From positions 7,352,985 to 7,416,984 of the forward strand of contig JAQFVV010000017.1 of assembly GCA_028023455.1 (NCBI GenBank): 64,000 nucleotides of DNA, read 5' to 3'. Source of the stretch: Epiperipatus broadwayi (lineage: Eukaryota > Onychophora > Udeonychophora > Euonychophora > Peripatidae). Shown one piece after another: positions 23,274 to 34,690 of this stretch. Numbering within the stretch: position 1 is the stretch's first letter; every line of letters starts with the position of its first letter. Under the pieces are notes generated by a model that saw only the letters and a program-made list of their open reading frames with translations, was not told where the DNA came from and did no database searches. The position numbers and the translations under genes are program-made.

Positions 23274-26200
23274 TGAAACGGAAATCTCCAATCCCTTTCC
23301 GTTTCACCATCAACCTAATGACCTACTCGTCTAAACTAATTTCGAACCTATTTTTAATGTAAAAATGTAATATATAAGTCGAGCGGGAAAACTTTGGCCG
23401 CTTGAATGGCATCATCCATTTACATACGAAAACACGCTATAATTAGACAGGTTTGATAAAATTATAGCGGAGAAATGCTCATAATTTATTATAAAATGTT
23501 TTATTAATTTTCAGTCAATTCTTAATTATATTCGCTATAATATTCGTATGTGGATGGATAATTTAAACCTTGGAATAACGGCAAAATGATTCATATATAT
23601 TTAAGTTTAAATAAAAGTAATGTAAATGTTTTCTTTAATTTATTTAACGGTTTTCTGATTTAATGTTTTACATATATAGTTGAAACAGGTATTTTCTTTA
23701 AATTTGCTTTTTTTTAATAAACAAATATGTTAAAAGTTATTTAGTTTTGTAGAATGGGAATTATCTGTTCGCAATTAAAAAATGAGAATTTTTGTAAACA
23801 AGATATCAATTAGTGACACACCCGGGTAAAAAAGTAAAATCTGTTTTCTGATTGATTTTTGTTTGCAACAAAAGACTTTTTCATTAAATCAGAATACCGT
23901 TCCTTCTGCTAAGTAATAACACCTGAAAAGGAATTTAATTAATGAAAATGAATCAAATTATATAGTTTATATATTTTGATACATTTTTTAAGGAAATTAA
24001 ATATAACACCTCGGAGATTTTATCAGTTGTTGTAGAAATTGAATTATATTATTTTGCTTTAATTAAAAGTCAATTGGTCCCGAGGTTTACGAAATTCCAG
24101 AAAGGTGTTAAAGTTTAGTAGAAGGATATAAATAGGCCTTATTTTAAGCGGGAAAGGAGAATCCATCTTACTTTTGAAGAGAGTTAACATGAGAAGTCTT
24201 AAATTGTTCAACCTCAACATGTCTGGCTAAAGTCAGGCAAGAATTGCTGCAATTCCCGTGATGGAACGCCTAGTTCAATCCATCAAATGCCAAAGGAACA
24301 ACCAAGCTTACACCAACTAAATTTGAAGATGCCATAAGCCGTAAAAATAATTTATTTGCCTTCGTTCCGATTTCAGTCCAGCTAAACAAACAATATTTTA
24401 AAAATCGTCTCCCAACTAAATTAAAGATGCCATAAGCCGCCCAAGAATTCACCTTCATTCCAGTTTCGAATATCTCCAGCCCATCTACAGGAGAACTGTT
24501 TTAATATTTAAAATCGCAGAGCTCTGTAAATTTCAAAAACAGTCATTGTTTCTTCAAAACAGGTTAGCTAACCATATCATTGAACTTTCTCGCTAAATTG
24601 TTTCTGAAATAATATTTAAATGAAATACTTTTTGCTAATTTTTCCTTAATTGTAAACTGTCTAAATTGTTTCCTAAAATAATATTTTAATTCTAGAAAAT
24701 GTAATACTTTTGCAAATTTTTCTTTATTAATTAATATTTTGCTATATAATTTAATCACTGCAGTTATATTTTGCTTTTCTTTTGCTTATTTTTATTTATT
24801 ATTAGTTGTGCCTATGTTTCGAAACGGCGTGCATTTAATTATAGAATATGTTTTTAAACATATAAATTTAACATCTTCGTATTATTATTTATATAGCGTC
24901 ATTTCGTGCGCTGTTTCGAAACCCAAATTCATATTTTTTCACTTAATAAATTAATTAATATAAATATAAAATGTGGCTTTTCAACCTTTATTTATTATGT
25001 TACTAAAGATTAAACTAGCCTGGAGTGCAAGTATAAGTATATTTTTTTAGTAAAGTATTCGTAAGTCCCTTATTAAATATACTTTTCCTCCTTTTTAAAA
25101 GTTTAGTAGTTATAGATAACTAAAGAGATTGAACGGGATAAAGTAAAGTTTGTATATATTCCCGTCAGTAGCATATACATATTTCTCATGCTACAGAAGA
25201 GTTGGCTCTTTTGATCAAGCTGATAAACTTGTGTTCATTTAATATGTGATATTTCATTTATAATATCCTTCGGCTTGGCGGATGTGGAATTTATTTATTT
25301 ATATCTTCTCGTTATGCTGTTTTTTTATACATATATAAGATGGAGCCACGGTAAGTCCAGCCCATCTTCTCTTATGGGTAGTGCAGTAGCGAAGTCTGAG
25401 CTACGGGCCAGATTAGCACGTAAGTCCCCCGCCTCTGAACCAAATAAAGGTTCCCCATTAGCAGCATGACGACCGGTTCTTGGGTAAACCGTTGTTTGTC
25501 ACAAAAACCCTAAAACTATTCTTCCATCCGCAGAGCCACTTTATTATTATATTTTACTTGTGCCTAGCGTATTAGTAAAATCGTTATAGCCAACTCTCCC
25601 TCCCTAATATGCAGTCTTCGGCGTTGATCCGAAGCATTCTTGAAAACCCGTTCGATCTTAAGCTATCTGGGATGCTTTATAAGCCCATAGTTAATATATA
25701 AATTGATTATAGTCAGATGTATTAAGTTTCACTCCAGACTTGGTTTGATTTTACGTAAAAGAGCCACTCGAACTGATTATAAAAGGGCATAACTGGTAAA
25801 AGTTAATGTAGTGATTAGTTGTATAGCAGGATATTTGGCTCCATTGAATCATAGCCACAAACCTATTTTGCCAACAACAATTGTCAATAAATATATTTTA
25901 ATTCATCATATATCAGTTTCTGTCTCATTATTAAATCAATCCAATTCACTAATTGCCCATAAGTATTCATTAGTAAAGCCCCTATTATTTAAATATGTTA
26001 GATTTTTATCTGTGGAATGTCTAGTATTTACGTTGTTTATATATATGTTTAAGTCCATGAGTCTTATTGTTTTCTCCGATTTGCTAGTGGGCCGGATGAA
26101 GAATTAAATCTCGTGTGCTACCATTGTTATGTTATCCATTGGGTGTTAGATCTGGTGCTTGGAGAGTGGGTTCGAATCCAGGCTGGTCCCTGACCTAAAT

Positions 26201-26279
26201 CTCGGGCTTGACTGGGTTTGAAGTACATTTTGTGAGTTCCAGCTCGTGTTAGATGGATAAGCATGTTTTGACTGGCACA
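23274..26279. mobile_element. 3.0-kb unclassified insertion with 4-bp target duplication
   Basis: The family B unit stops at ...ACGTAT (23273) and resumes as GTATATTGG at 26280, so GTAT is duplicated and 23274-26279 is an insertion. It starts TGAAACGG and ends GGCACA, so it has TG...CA ends like an LTR element, but the two ends are not copies of each other and no RT, transposase or other protein is recognisable. The first 33 bp form a hairpin (TGAAACGGAAA/TTTCCGTTTCA). It contains a TATA-like ATATAAATAGGCC at about 24127, a direct repeat AAGATGCCATAAGCCG (about 24326 and 24424), a less AT-rich block at 25270-25690 and a tRNA B-box-like GGGTTCGAATCCAGG at about 26169. Confidence 0.72.
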
Positions 26280-26450
26280 GTATATTGGTGATTATTTATC
26301 TTTTCAACATGTGTGTGATCAGGTGGGTCAACAATATGAGATGGCATTGGGAGTGGTGGGTTGTGTGAAAGTCTGAGTTGAAACCCCACATGTATTACAT
26401 ATATAAAAATGCAGGTTTAAGCCTGTACAATGTATTAATTTTTAAAAATG
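26280..26450 (+). repeat. Family B unit, 3' part (resumes after insertion)
   Basis: Continues the unit interrupted at 23273: TATATTGGTGATTATTTATC, ATGTGTGTGATCAGGTGGGT, then the B-box-like end and an extension (AAAAATGCAGGTTTAAGCCT) that matches 22925-22965. Confidence 0.85.
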
Positions 26451-27883
26451 TAAATACTAAATATTTACCAATATTTGTATGCCCCTGAAACTGTATATTT
26501 AAAAAAAATTGTCTGCCAAGCTTGATAGACAGGATAATGCACAAGAATCAAAATTTAATAAAAGAAATAAACAATAAGAAAAGAAATGCAAATTAGTTAT
26601 GCAAATATAAATTTACATGTATAACAAATTTGTATGGATACTTTTTTCCTAAAAATAAAATAATTTTTTATATTTAAATTTTTTTTATTGATATTAAAAC
26701 TAATAATACAAATTTAAAAGAGAAAACAAATCTACTTTTTTTTATTAAAACAAAGTATTTATATATATTTTTATTTCTCCTAATCCTATAGGCAACAGAT
26801 ACAAATAAAAATATCTTAATCCAAAAAGATGTTCAAATTTGAGATTTGTTTACTTAAAATCCAACAAGAAAGTATTTGGAGTTTCTAAAAATAATATTTC
26901 TAATTATGTATGTCTTTATTATTAATATTAAAACTGTATGTTAATACAAATATTATTTAAGGGTATAGCGAGGAGGGGTGTGTGCAGATTTTTTCTTTCC
27001 TCCATCCCTACAAATGATAAATAAGATAAAAATTTGTCATTTCCTCACTTAAAGTTTACCAGCAAAGCATTGAAGATTTCTCCCTAAAGTATGTCTTTAT
27101 TATGAATATTAAAATATTTTAACACAAATGTTTTAAAGGGGTTAAAATCTAGTACCCAATCATTAAAAGTAAATAACTTTCATATTAATACTTTTAAGAG
27201 GGGTGGCGAGTCGAATACTACTTGTTCATTAAAATTTCACAATTTTTATTGTATTATCTATTCATTAAAATTTAAAAAATCATTTGTCATTTAAACTATT
27301 ATTCAATAAAAATGTCTCTGTACTAATTTAGAATCTCACAGTCATTTTGAAATCTAAAGACTGCCCAAGACCACCACTGACACATCCAAGTGATAAATGA
27401 CATGCCAGGTGTGTGTAAAAGTATCAGTATGCCTAAATGATTATCATAATTTTGTGTGTCCATCTTAACTATAACCAGCATCACTTTTAAACACATTAAA
27501 ATAAATACATTTCTCTCAATATAAATATGATTCGAGCTTATTTTGATTGGTGGTTAGTGATATTAGGTCTCAACATATTTCGCAAAAAGTGAACCTGGAA
27601 TTTACCTTTAGATCTAATACTACCATAATTCATATTTCAGAATCTTGCTATTACATAATACATCTTATATTGAGATAATAATAAAATAATAGGCAGTGTT
27701 TAAAGTCTTTCTTTCACAAAAATAACATTAAATTGAATTCTGATAATGTATCTATTTAAAATATGTTTTGTTTTATGATACAAATACAAAACAAATGATC
27801 ATGAAAATGAGATTTGGACACTTAACAGAATAACAATACAAAAACTTCATGAAATATGGAGAGTTGTATTTTGGAATAACAAG
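26451..27883. other. AT-rich DNA; contains a fragment of foldback family F
   Basis: Mostly anonymous. About 27340-27400 (TGAAATCTAAAGACTGCCCA then ACCACCACTGACACATCCA) matches the arms of the foldback element at 30778-31248 and is a truncated copy. The segment 26451-26560 resembles 21520-21620 in reverse (CCAAGCTTGATAGACAGGAT; TACCAAGCTTGGCAGACA), so another short repeat is shared there. Confidence 0.5.
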
Positions 27884-28380
27884 ATGAGATTGAAACAAAA
27901 CAAGAAGAGATTGAAACAAAATAAGAAGAGATTAAAACAAAACAAGAAGAGATTGAAACAAAATAAGAAGAGATTGAAACAAAATGAGAAGAGATTGAAA
28001 CAAAACGAGAAGAGATTGAAACAAAACGAGAAGAGATTGAAACAAAACAAGAAGAGATTGAAACAAAACAAGAAGAGATTGAAACAAAACAAGAAGAGAT
28101 TGAAATAAAACAAGAAGAGATTGAAACAAAACAAGAAGAGATTGAAACAAAACAAGAGATTGAAACAAAATAAGAAGAGATTAAAACAAAACAAGAAGAG
28201 ATTGAAACAAAATAAGAAGAGATTGAAACAAAACAAGAAGAGATTGAAACAAAATGAGAAGAGATTGAAACAAAATAAGAAGAGATTGAAACAAAACAAG
28301 AAGAAATTGAAACAAAAACAAGAAGAGATTGAAACAAAACAAGAAGAGATTGAAACAAAACAAGAAGTAATTGAAACAAA
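27884..28380 (+). repeat. 21-bp minisatellite, about 23 copies
   Basis: Unit AAGAAGAGATTGAAACAAAA plus C, repeated with few substitutions (C/T at the last base, G for A in AACGAG or AATGAG variants). Because 21 is a multiple of three, several frames stay open on both strands and give KKRLKQN, QEEIETK and antisense repeats. These open frames are a by-product of the repeat, not evidence of a protein. One unit near 28150 is 18 bp. It directly abuts a LINE tail fragment at 28384. Confidence 0.95.
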
Positions 28381-28383
28381 ACA

Positions 28384-28650
28384 ATGGTTGTAAGAACAAA
28401 TAGGTATCACCGACATGGATTAGGTCTTGAACTTACTGCTAGAAGAAATGATAATAAATCAAAAGTTGAAGCTTTAAATTGGATATTAAGAGATTGTGAA
28501 CAGCCTAGAAAGAGATCACATGTGATATTTATGGTTGAAATAAGGAACTTTCTTGGTTTGTTGTAAAGAAAAGAGAATAGGGATTAAAGAATCTGGATTA
28601 AATTTGAGAAGATTTTGCAGTGAATCAGTAATAGTTGAAAATGATGAAAT
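28384..28650 (+). pseudogene. LINE RT C-terminal tail fragment
   Basis: The plus-strand frame gives NRYHRHGLGLELTARRNDN, then DCEQPRKRSHVIFMVEIRN and, after a stop, a basic piece. The PRKR-HV--M-EIR segment is the same LINE tail as at 5495 and 9770 (both on the minus strand). Stops and decay make it non-functional. Confidence 0.6.
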
Positions 28651-28790
28651 AAAAGATCCATCAATATTTATGAAGTAGCTTTTAAATAAACAGAGCAAAA
28701 TTCTCCATACAGTATTGCCACCTGTGCTAAACAGAGTAATCAATGGATGCCAGAAGGCTTGTGCATAAAATCCCTATCTAATGCCTACTC

Positions 28791-28849
28791 ATCCAATATC
28801 CCCAGACTAGTTTCTGGCTTGTGGCTGTCGTCAGTGAGGAGCTTTGGAT
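28791..28849 (-). ncRNA. Hammerhead-like motif (family A, minus arm)
   Basis: Mirror of the motif at 28888-28946. Core CTGACGA (28834-28828) and GAAA (28814-28811) are intact, followed by ACTAGT and C (predicted cut between 28805 and 28804). Stem I pairs as in the plus arm. Stem II is weakened by one change (CAGC against GCCA leaves two good pairs). Confidence 0.5.
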
Positions 28850-28887
28850 CTGAGAGCACTCCTAAGATCTAGATGCAGTACTCTCAG

Positions 28888-28946
28888 ATCCAAAGCTCCT
28901 CACTGACGATGGCCACAAGCCAGAAACTAGTCTGGGGATATTGGAT
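28888..28946 (+). ncRNA. Hammerhead ribozyme-like motif (family A, best copy)
   Basis: Core CTGACGA at 28903-28909 and GAAA at 28923-28926. Stem II is TGGC/GCCA (28910-28913 with 28919-28922) closed by a CACAA loop. Stem III segment ACTAGT (28926-28931) is self-complementary; C28932 gives a GTC cleavage triplet. Stem I pairs in two blocks: CCTCA-side TCCTCA (28897-28902) with TGGGGA (28933-28938, one G-U), then a 3x2 internal loop, then ATCCAA (28888-28893) with TTGGAT (28941-28946). A stem I internal loop plus a stem II loop is the usual layout of natural type I hammerheads. Activity untested. Confidence 0.72.
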
Positions 28947-29110
28947 GAGTAGGCATTAGATAGGGATTTTATGCACAAGCCTTCTGGCATCCATTGATTA
29001 CTCTGTTTAGCACAGGTGGCAATACTGTATGGAGAGTTTTGCTCTGTTTATCAACAATTAATGTGCTAGTATAGGAGATGTGATCATGTGATGCTTAATA
29101 GCTTTTAAAT

Positions 29111-30777
29111 ATTAAGATGACTAAACAAATTGTGCTAAGGATGTGGTGTGTGTGTGTGTGATATACTATAACAAATGATTAAATCTTACTGCTGGTAGTA
29201 CTATCTAATTGCCTGATTATTTTCACATCTTTGGAAGAATTTTACCTACATTTTAAATTATAAATAAATGTAATAATTGCAATAATGTTCCATTTTTGAG
29301 AAAATATAGTATATGCCTTATTAATTAGAGGGTAAATTCCAGCAAATTAAGGTTAATCAGATGCATGTCGATGAAGGAAAAATTACACTTTTGAGCCATC
29401 TGATAAGGAAGATGTCATTCATATTGAACATTGAATTCACAGTTATTAATAATATCTCTTATTAAATGATTTTGTTTATTAAGCTCTATTTTCTCTTGCT
29501 ATTAAGAATTATATTAAAGAATTATATGTTCTGATCAACTCTCTTAATGTTATGACTATCTTTTGGGACTTATTTATACAATAACTCTTTAAAATAAGAA
29601 AAATACCAGATCCATTATTGTGAAAGACTTCATCCAAGAATTCTTCCACTTAACGCACATGTTGCAGCCTAGAGACTATTCTCTCTTTATTATAGGTTTA
29701 AATATGCCTTGCAGCAATATCAGATCTTAAGATAATAAATGGGGTCTGATTTAGTTAGGAATCTTTTTAACTAATTAAATTATTAAATAGGTATTTTAAA
29801 TTATCAAGTGTCTCTTTTTAATCAGTCAGTATAATTATAATTCTTCTCAAATTTGTTATTCATTTATGACTATCACAAATAACTATAGACTGGACATAGC
29901 AATTATATTGATTTAATACGGAACTCTCAATGTTAACATCAAACAACATAAACAATAACAGAATGCCTTCTATTTTAGTATTTGCTTCTGATTCCACTGT
30001 TGGCTGTGAATTGATTTTGACCCAGGATTACAAGCTGATCTGAAGCAATCTTCAATAATAATTCCAACTCAGAAATGGACGCTTCCCAGGTGTCTATTAT
30101 TGTTATATCTCAACTTACCTTCAACTAATGGTCTAATCCATATTCCATCTTATTTCAATCGGACTGAGCATTCATCACTACAGACCAATAAATTATGAAT
30201 AGATAACATATATCCAATCACAGAAACAGGCCAATGGGTAATGATATTCAGTGACACAATTTCTATTATGGAAGAGTATCTATAAATACTCAGTCCAGCT
30301 GAATAACTACAATTTACTGTCAAACCTGAATGGTAGCATGCATATTGACTGCTATATGTTTAAAACAGTTCATACTAGAACAGGAATCTGCTAGAACCTA
30401 GATCAAACATGAAGTAACCTGTCATAGAACAGCCAGAAGTGCCAACCATACCTACTCACAAGGCAAACTGATGTGCTACAATTGGAAGTGATAAATAAAT
30501 CTAGAAGGGTACCTGAAGTCTCTTACACTAATAGCTGCTCGGCAATAAATATTATACCAAGTCAATCTCATCAGGCATTGTATATATTGTAAATACGCAT
30601 TTGCATATTTGCTTAAATTAATAAATATTTAATTAGCATTTTACGAGTTTGCGTTTCTCAAAATCACCCAATAAACATAACGATTATATAAAATTATATG
30701 ACATTCTTTAAAAAAATATTTGTTAAATATATTTATGAAAATTTTCTCTTTTACATTTTAGATTAAAAAAATGTGCC
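29111..30777. other. Anonymous DNA, possibly with an old LTR-like segment
   Basis: A (GT)n run at about 29143-29160. The part 29940-30580 is less AT-rich and includes a TATA-like word (TCTATAAATACTCAG near 30280), but no partner copy exists in the window and no protein is visible. Nothing firm can be called. Confidence 0.4.
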
Positions 30778-31248
30778 GATTTAGTTTGCGCTCATTGCCA
30801 TTTTGAAATCTAAAGACCAGCCAAAACCACCACTGACGCATGCAACTGATGACATAAATATTAAGTAAAAGTACTTTAATTTTATATTTTAGAAATTATA
30901 AACTAGTAAAAATAATATGCTTTATTTAATATGGGCATATAGTATAATCTTTTGGTATTTGGAAATTATAAGCTTGGTTTGATCAGACTTCTGCAACTTT
31001 TGGATGATACTTTATATGGTCAAGCTATCCTCCCCCCTCCCCGCAAATTCCGGCATCATATTTCAAATATTTTATGAAGGTAAATTAAAAAAAAAAAAAA
31101 CCCTAATAAAATAAAGCATATTACTTTTACTACCTTATAATTTCTAAAATATAAAATTAAAGTACTTTTATTCAATATTTATGTCATCGGTTGGATGTGT
31201 CAGCGGTGAATTTTAGATTTCAAAATGGCCGTAAGCGCAAACTAAATC
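30778..31248. mobile_element. Foldback element F, 471 bp
   Basis: Terminal inverted repeats of about 150 bp: GATTTAGTTTGCGCTCATTG at the left, and the reverse complement of the right end begins GATTTAGTTTGCGCTTACGG. Arms share TTTTGAAATCTAAA, CGATGACATAAATATT and AAAGTACTTTAATTTTATAT. The central spacer, about 30925-31110, holds a C-rich patch (CCTCCCCCCTCCCCGC) and an A run. A truncated copy sits at 27340-27400. No clear target duplication. Confidence 0.82.
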
Positions 31249-32544
31249 AGGACCAAAAAAAAAAATAGTTCCGCTGAGACCGAAAGTACTGAGATAATAG
31301 ATTAAGAATAAATATATTAATCAAAGAAATAGAATCAAAATACATAAATAGAGTTAGTTGAACTCTGATTGTTAATATTAATATTTGTTTTTCATATAAC
31401 AAATAGGATTTAGTTTTTAAATAATTTTGATATTCCAATATATGGAAGGAAACTATCTGGTGCAAAATATCGCAAATGCAAAAAAGTGGAATATTTAGAA
31501 CCAAAACGAGTTTTTGCATAAATATCTAAAAACCGATTGTTTACGTTTAAGTTTCATTATCTTTCTCTCTTTGTAAAAATATATATATAGCTTATGATCG
31601 TTTTTAGTGATTTAGACATTTTTATTAGCAAATTGCTGTGCATGCTCACAGATATACATGTGTGCACAATAGAGTTCAAGCAGTATATCCAATAGTAATA
31701 AGAGCTCTGTCTAATGACATACAGTGCAAACAGAAATTGATCAAGTGCTGAACTGCAAAAATGCAGAAATAATGGTAAAATAAGAAGAACAAAATTAAAC
31801 TAATGAAAACTTAAATTAGGAATTGTAAAGTTGTTCTGGAAATAAATAAAGATCTCTAGTCAATAATTTATTTGAACTATCCCTAATATGATGTGTGTGA
31901 GCAATAAGGTGCTTGATAATGAACTTTACGGAGATCTAAGTGATCTTATATTCAACTAGCAAATTGAACTACTAATTCTCTTATTAATACAGTTATTATT
32001 TCAGAATAAATCAACTCTTGAAGTTTTGTTAAACTGTGTGTTTAATTTGCTTATTTAACAACATATATATTCAGCTGCCAATTGGCCCTGAATATATTAC
32101 TAAAAGTAATATTTAGAATTTATAGTTAAACATGTAATGAAATGTAGATTAATATCATGTTTTTAAAGATGTTATTAATTTATGTTTTCAGAAAAAGGGC
32201 ACCAAACTAGGTTATTGTACAAGCAGCAAAATTCATAGGGATCACACAGTTTAGAAATATGTAAACACATCAACTAAATATTAGTTAATATATATTAATA
32301 GGTATTTAAGAATCAAAGGTTCCACTGCTATTCATACACTTAACATTAGGATCCATGCCAGATTTTGACCAAAAATCATAATAAAATTGCTATGTCCAAA
32401 CATGACTATATGAGTGAAGGTATAAGTCAAATCCAAGATAATATCATGAGTGTAAGGTCATAAGCACATCAAAGTAAATTCTACTGAATTGACGAAACAG
32501 TAAGTGAGTGCAGAAGTATGGATGTTCAGTAAATTAAATGCTTT
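31249..32544. other. Anonymous AT-rich DNA
   Basis: No domain-bearing ORF, RNA gene or repeat recognised. Confidence 0.5.
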
Positions 32545-32775
32545 TTGAAGATTTGTAAACTGAGCACTGATTATATATGTGTGCGGGAGTGATGATCTGG
32601 ACCAACTGATGAATGCTCATTCAGCCTAAAATATGTATATTGGAGATTATTTACCTTTTTCATATGTATGTAGTCATGTGTATTGGTTGTATGAGATCAA
32701 TTGGATAGCTAAAGGGAGCATAAAAGTCTGGATTCAAATTCCCTATAATTATATCTAATCTCCAGGGATATAAAG
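32545..32775 (+). repeat. Family B repeat, partial, with decayed hammerhead
   Basis: Contains GATGATCTGGACCAACTGATGAATGC near 32594-32618, then the stem II region (damaged: CTCATTCAGCCT), AAAAT for GAAAT, and ATGTATATTGGAGATTATTT. Stem I strands CCAA and TTGG survive. The terminal B-box-like end (GATTCAAATTCCC) is near 32732. Confidence 0.75.
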
Positions 32776-33906
32776 TATACCTGTGTTTAAAAATTATAGA
32801 TTTAGTACATTGAGTATAAATATGACAGTAAAAGATAAGATTTATATTCCACTAAGTCTGAGGGCACTCACTAAATCTTTAATGGATTGTTATAATAAAC
32901 ACTTTAACTAAGTTACAGAATAAGTCATAAGTTGTACATAAAATAAATGGAAGTTAAAATGACTTTTACATGGTCATTTAGTCATGTTTTCACAGCTGTG
33001 GGGGCTAGAGTTGCCATTACTGACAGACATAGTTCCAGACAAATGCATTTGGAATTTCTCACTTAGAGTTTTTATCTCCTTGGAGCCTGTTGTTTCTCTA
33101 GAATTGGAAAACATGGATCAAGTCTCATTAACATGATCACACATTAACATTTATTTACCATATATGGATGTTTTACACATTAGTAGATAATTGATATGAT
33201 TCTTAGTCATCACTTTTACAACAGGTAAATGTATATATATATATATATTATAACGTTTTCCATTTTGCTAGGCCTCTACACGCTAATATAAACTGTGCGC
33301 GAGTTGATCAAGCTATGTCAAAAAGAAGACAGTTGTATTTCGATTTCTATTAACATGGCTATATTTCCTGATCAACTTGGCCTATTAATAATTGAGAATT
33401 ATGCTATTGACGAAATCAGCTTTTAATTTATTCAATATGGGTGCCAGGTCCTTTTATTCTAAAGAGACCGCTGAAATCTGTCGCCAGCACGTCTCGCAAA
33501 TAAAAAAGAAAATACTTTTAAACTAATCGGTATTGCATCATACCGTAACAAGAATTATTTTTTTAAAATATTATTATTCCTGGAATTTATTAAACACATT
33601 GGAAAAGGTAAATTATATATTTAAACATCACTAAAATAATATTAATAACGCACAAATGAAAATTGGTATTAGAAATATTTTTTTATTCTAATAGATTAAA
33701 AAATAAAATTTGAAAGGCAATTATTTATCAAATAAATTGGAGAGAACACATTTAATTCAGATGTGAAATATTAATAAAAAATAATAACAGTTAAACAATT
33801 AAAAAGTTCTTGATTAAATAAGAGTCTCTTGATCAATTAAATTAAAGTCACTATCGGGATCCTTTTATATGTATATTTTTAAGAATTGTTTGCGAACGCT
33901 TAAATT
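32776..33906. other. AT-rich DNA without recognisable gene
   Basis: A (TA)n run at 33232-33250. The remainder, including the more balanced part at 33260-33500, shows no coding similarity. Confidence 0.45.
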
Positions 33907-34285
33907 TGTCACAATCAGGATAATGAAGCATAACTTACCGGTAAGTTTTAGTGAATTCATGATGTTTGTAGATAACTATGCATAGTTTTTTGGGGTTAAA
34001 ATGAGCTCACGACCTTTGATTATTAGTTGATCTTGTGGTCCATTCTCCTAGTCGGTTACAAAAGCTTATCTGGTATACATCTTCAGGCACGATGTCTTCA
34101 GAAGCTCTGGTTCACTCCGACATGCTGAATTACTTCAGCGTAGAGTGATCTTGGATATATTATTGTTATCCAAGACCAACTAGAGAAACCAACAAACAAG
34201 ACGTTCTTCAAACCGACCTCTGCCTTTTATACTAGAGGCCCAGTTTTCCGACTTCTGCGCATATCTTTTGTTTGTCAAAATATAC
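33907..34285 (-). promoter_or_regulatory. Solo-LTR-like or promoter-like segment
   Basis: Less AT-rich than its surroundings. On the minus strand a TATA box (AGTATAAAAGGCAG near 34235) is followed about 30 bp on by GGTTTGAAGAACGTC, and about 260 bp further by a splice-donor-like ACCGGTAAGT (33937-33946). The ends TGTCAC (33908) and TTGTCA (34280) suggest TG...CA LTR termini, but there is no second copy and no convincing target duplication. It could also be the first non-coding exon of a minus-strand gene. Confidence 0.35.
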
Positions 34286-34690
34286 ATTGATAATCTTATA
34301 TATTCTTTATAAAATTTATGTAACAAAGTCTTTATTTTTTTCAGAATAATTCTGCCATCTTTAATTAGTTGAAGTATTTTTACTTTCTCTTATCTAGATT
34401 GGTAATTTATGTCTTTTGTTCTCTCCAATTCTACTTTTATTTCTAATTACATTTAAAAAAAATATGAAGAATAATTTAACTTTCATTGTACGTTATTTTT
34501 TTTTAAAAAAAAAATTAGTCAAAAAAAAATCTAAATTTACTTTTATTTTTTAGCTTTTACCAAATGCCAATATATTTGCAACGTATATAAATAAACGTTA
34601 CAATATATATATATGGGTGAACCTTTACAAAATTCCTAATATTTCATTTACATATTTTATCTCTATACACATGAATATATGAATATGTAT
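34286..34690. other. AT-rich spacer
   Basis: Homopolymer A and T runs (near 34500) and a short TA tract; nothing else. Confidence 0.5.

Larger units (their letters stand above)
28683..29110. mobile_element. Family A repeat: near-perfect 370-bp palindrome
   Basis: Left arm 28687-28870 and right arm 28875-29050 are inverted copies with few differences. Arms run outward from a GATCTAGATGC centre through the ribozyme segment, CTAGTCTGGGGATATTGGAT, GATTTTATGCACAAGCCTTC, GCATCCATTGATTACTCTGT and AGTATTGCCACC to the termini AAACAGAGCAAAATTCTCCA and TGGAGAGTTTTGCTCTGTTT. The distal family end (GTGATCATGTGATGCTTAAT) follows to about 29100. Confidence 0.9.

Noticed and set aside
23274-26279. Helitron
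   Set aside because: A target duplication of GTAT is present and there is no 3' CTRR end with preceding hairpin; the hairpin is at the very terminus beginning TGAAACGG.
27884-28380. CRISPR-like array
   Set aside because: Contiguous tandem repeat without unique spacers; the genome is clearly eukaryotic.
27822-28416. Long open frames on both strands over the 21-bp repeat (up to 189 codons)
   Set aside because: They arise because the repeat period is a multiple of three and the unit lacks stops in most frames; no initiation context, splice sites or domain.
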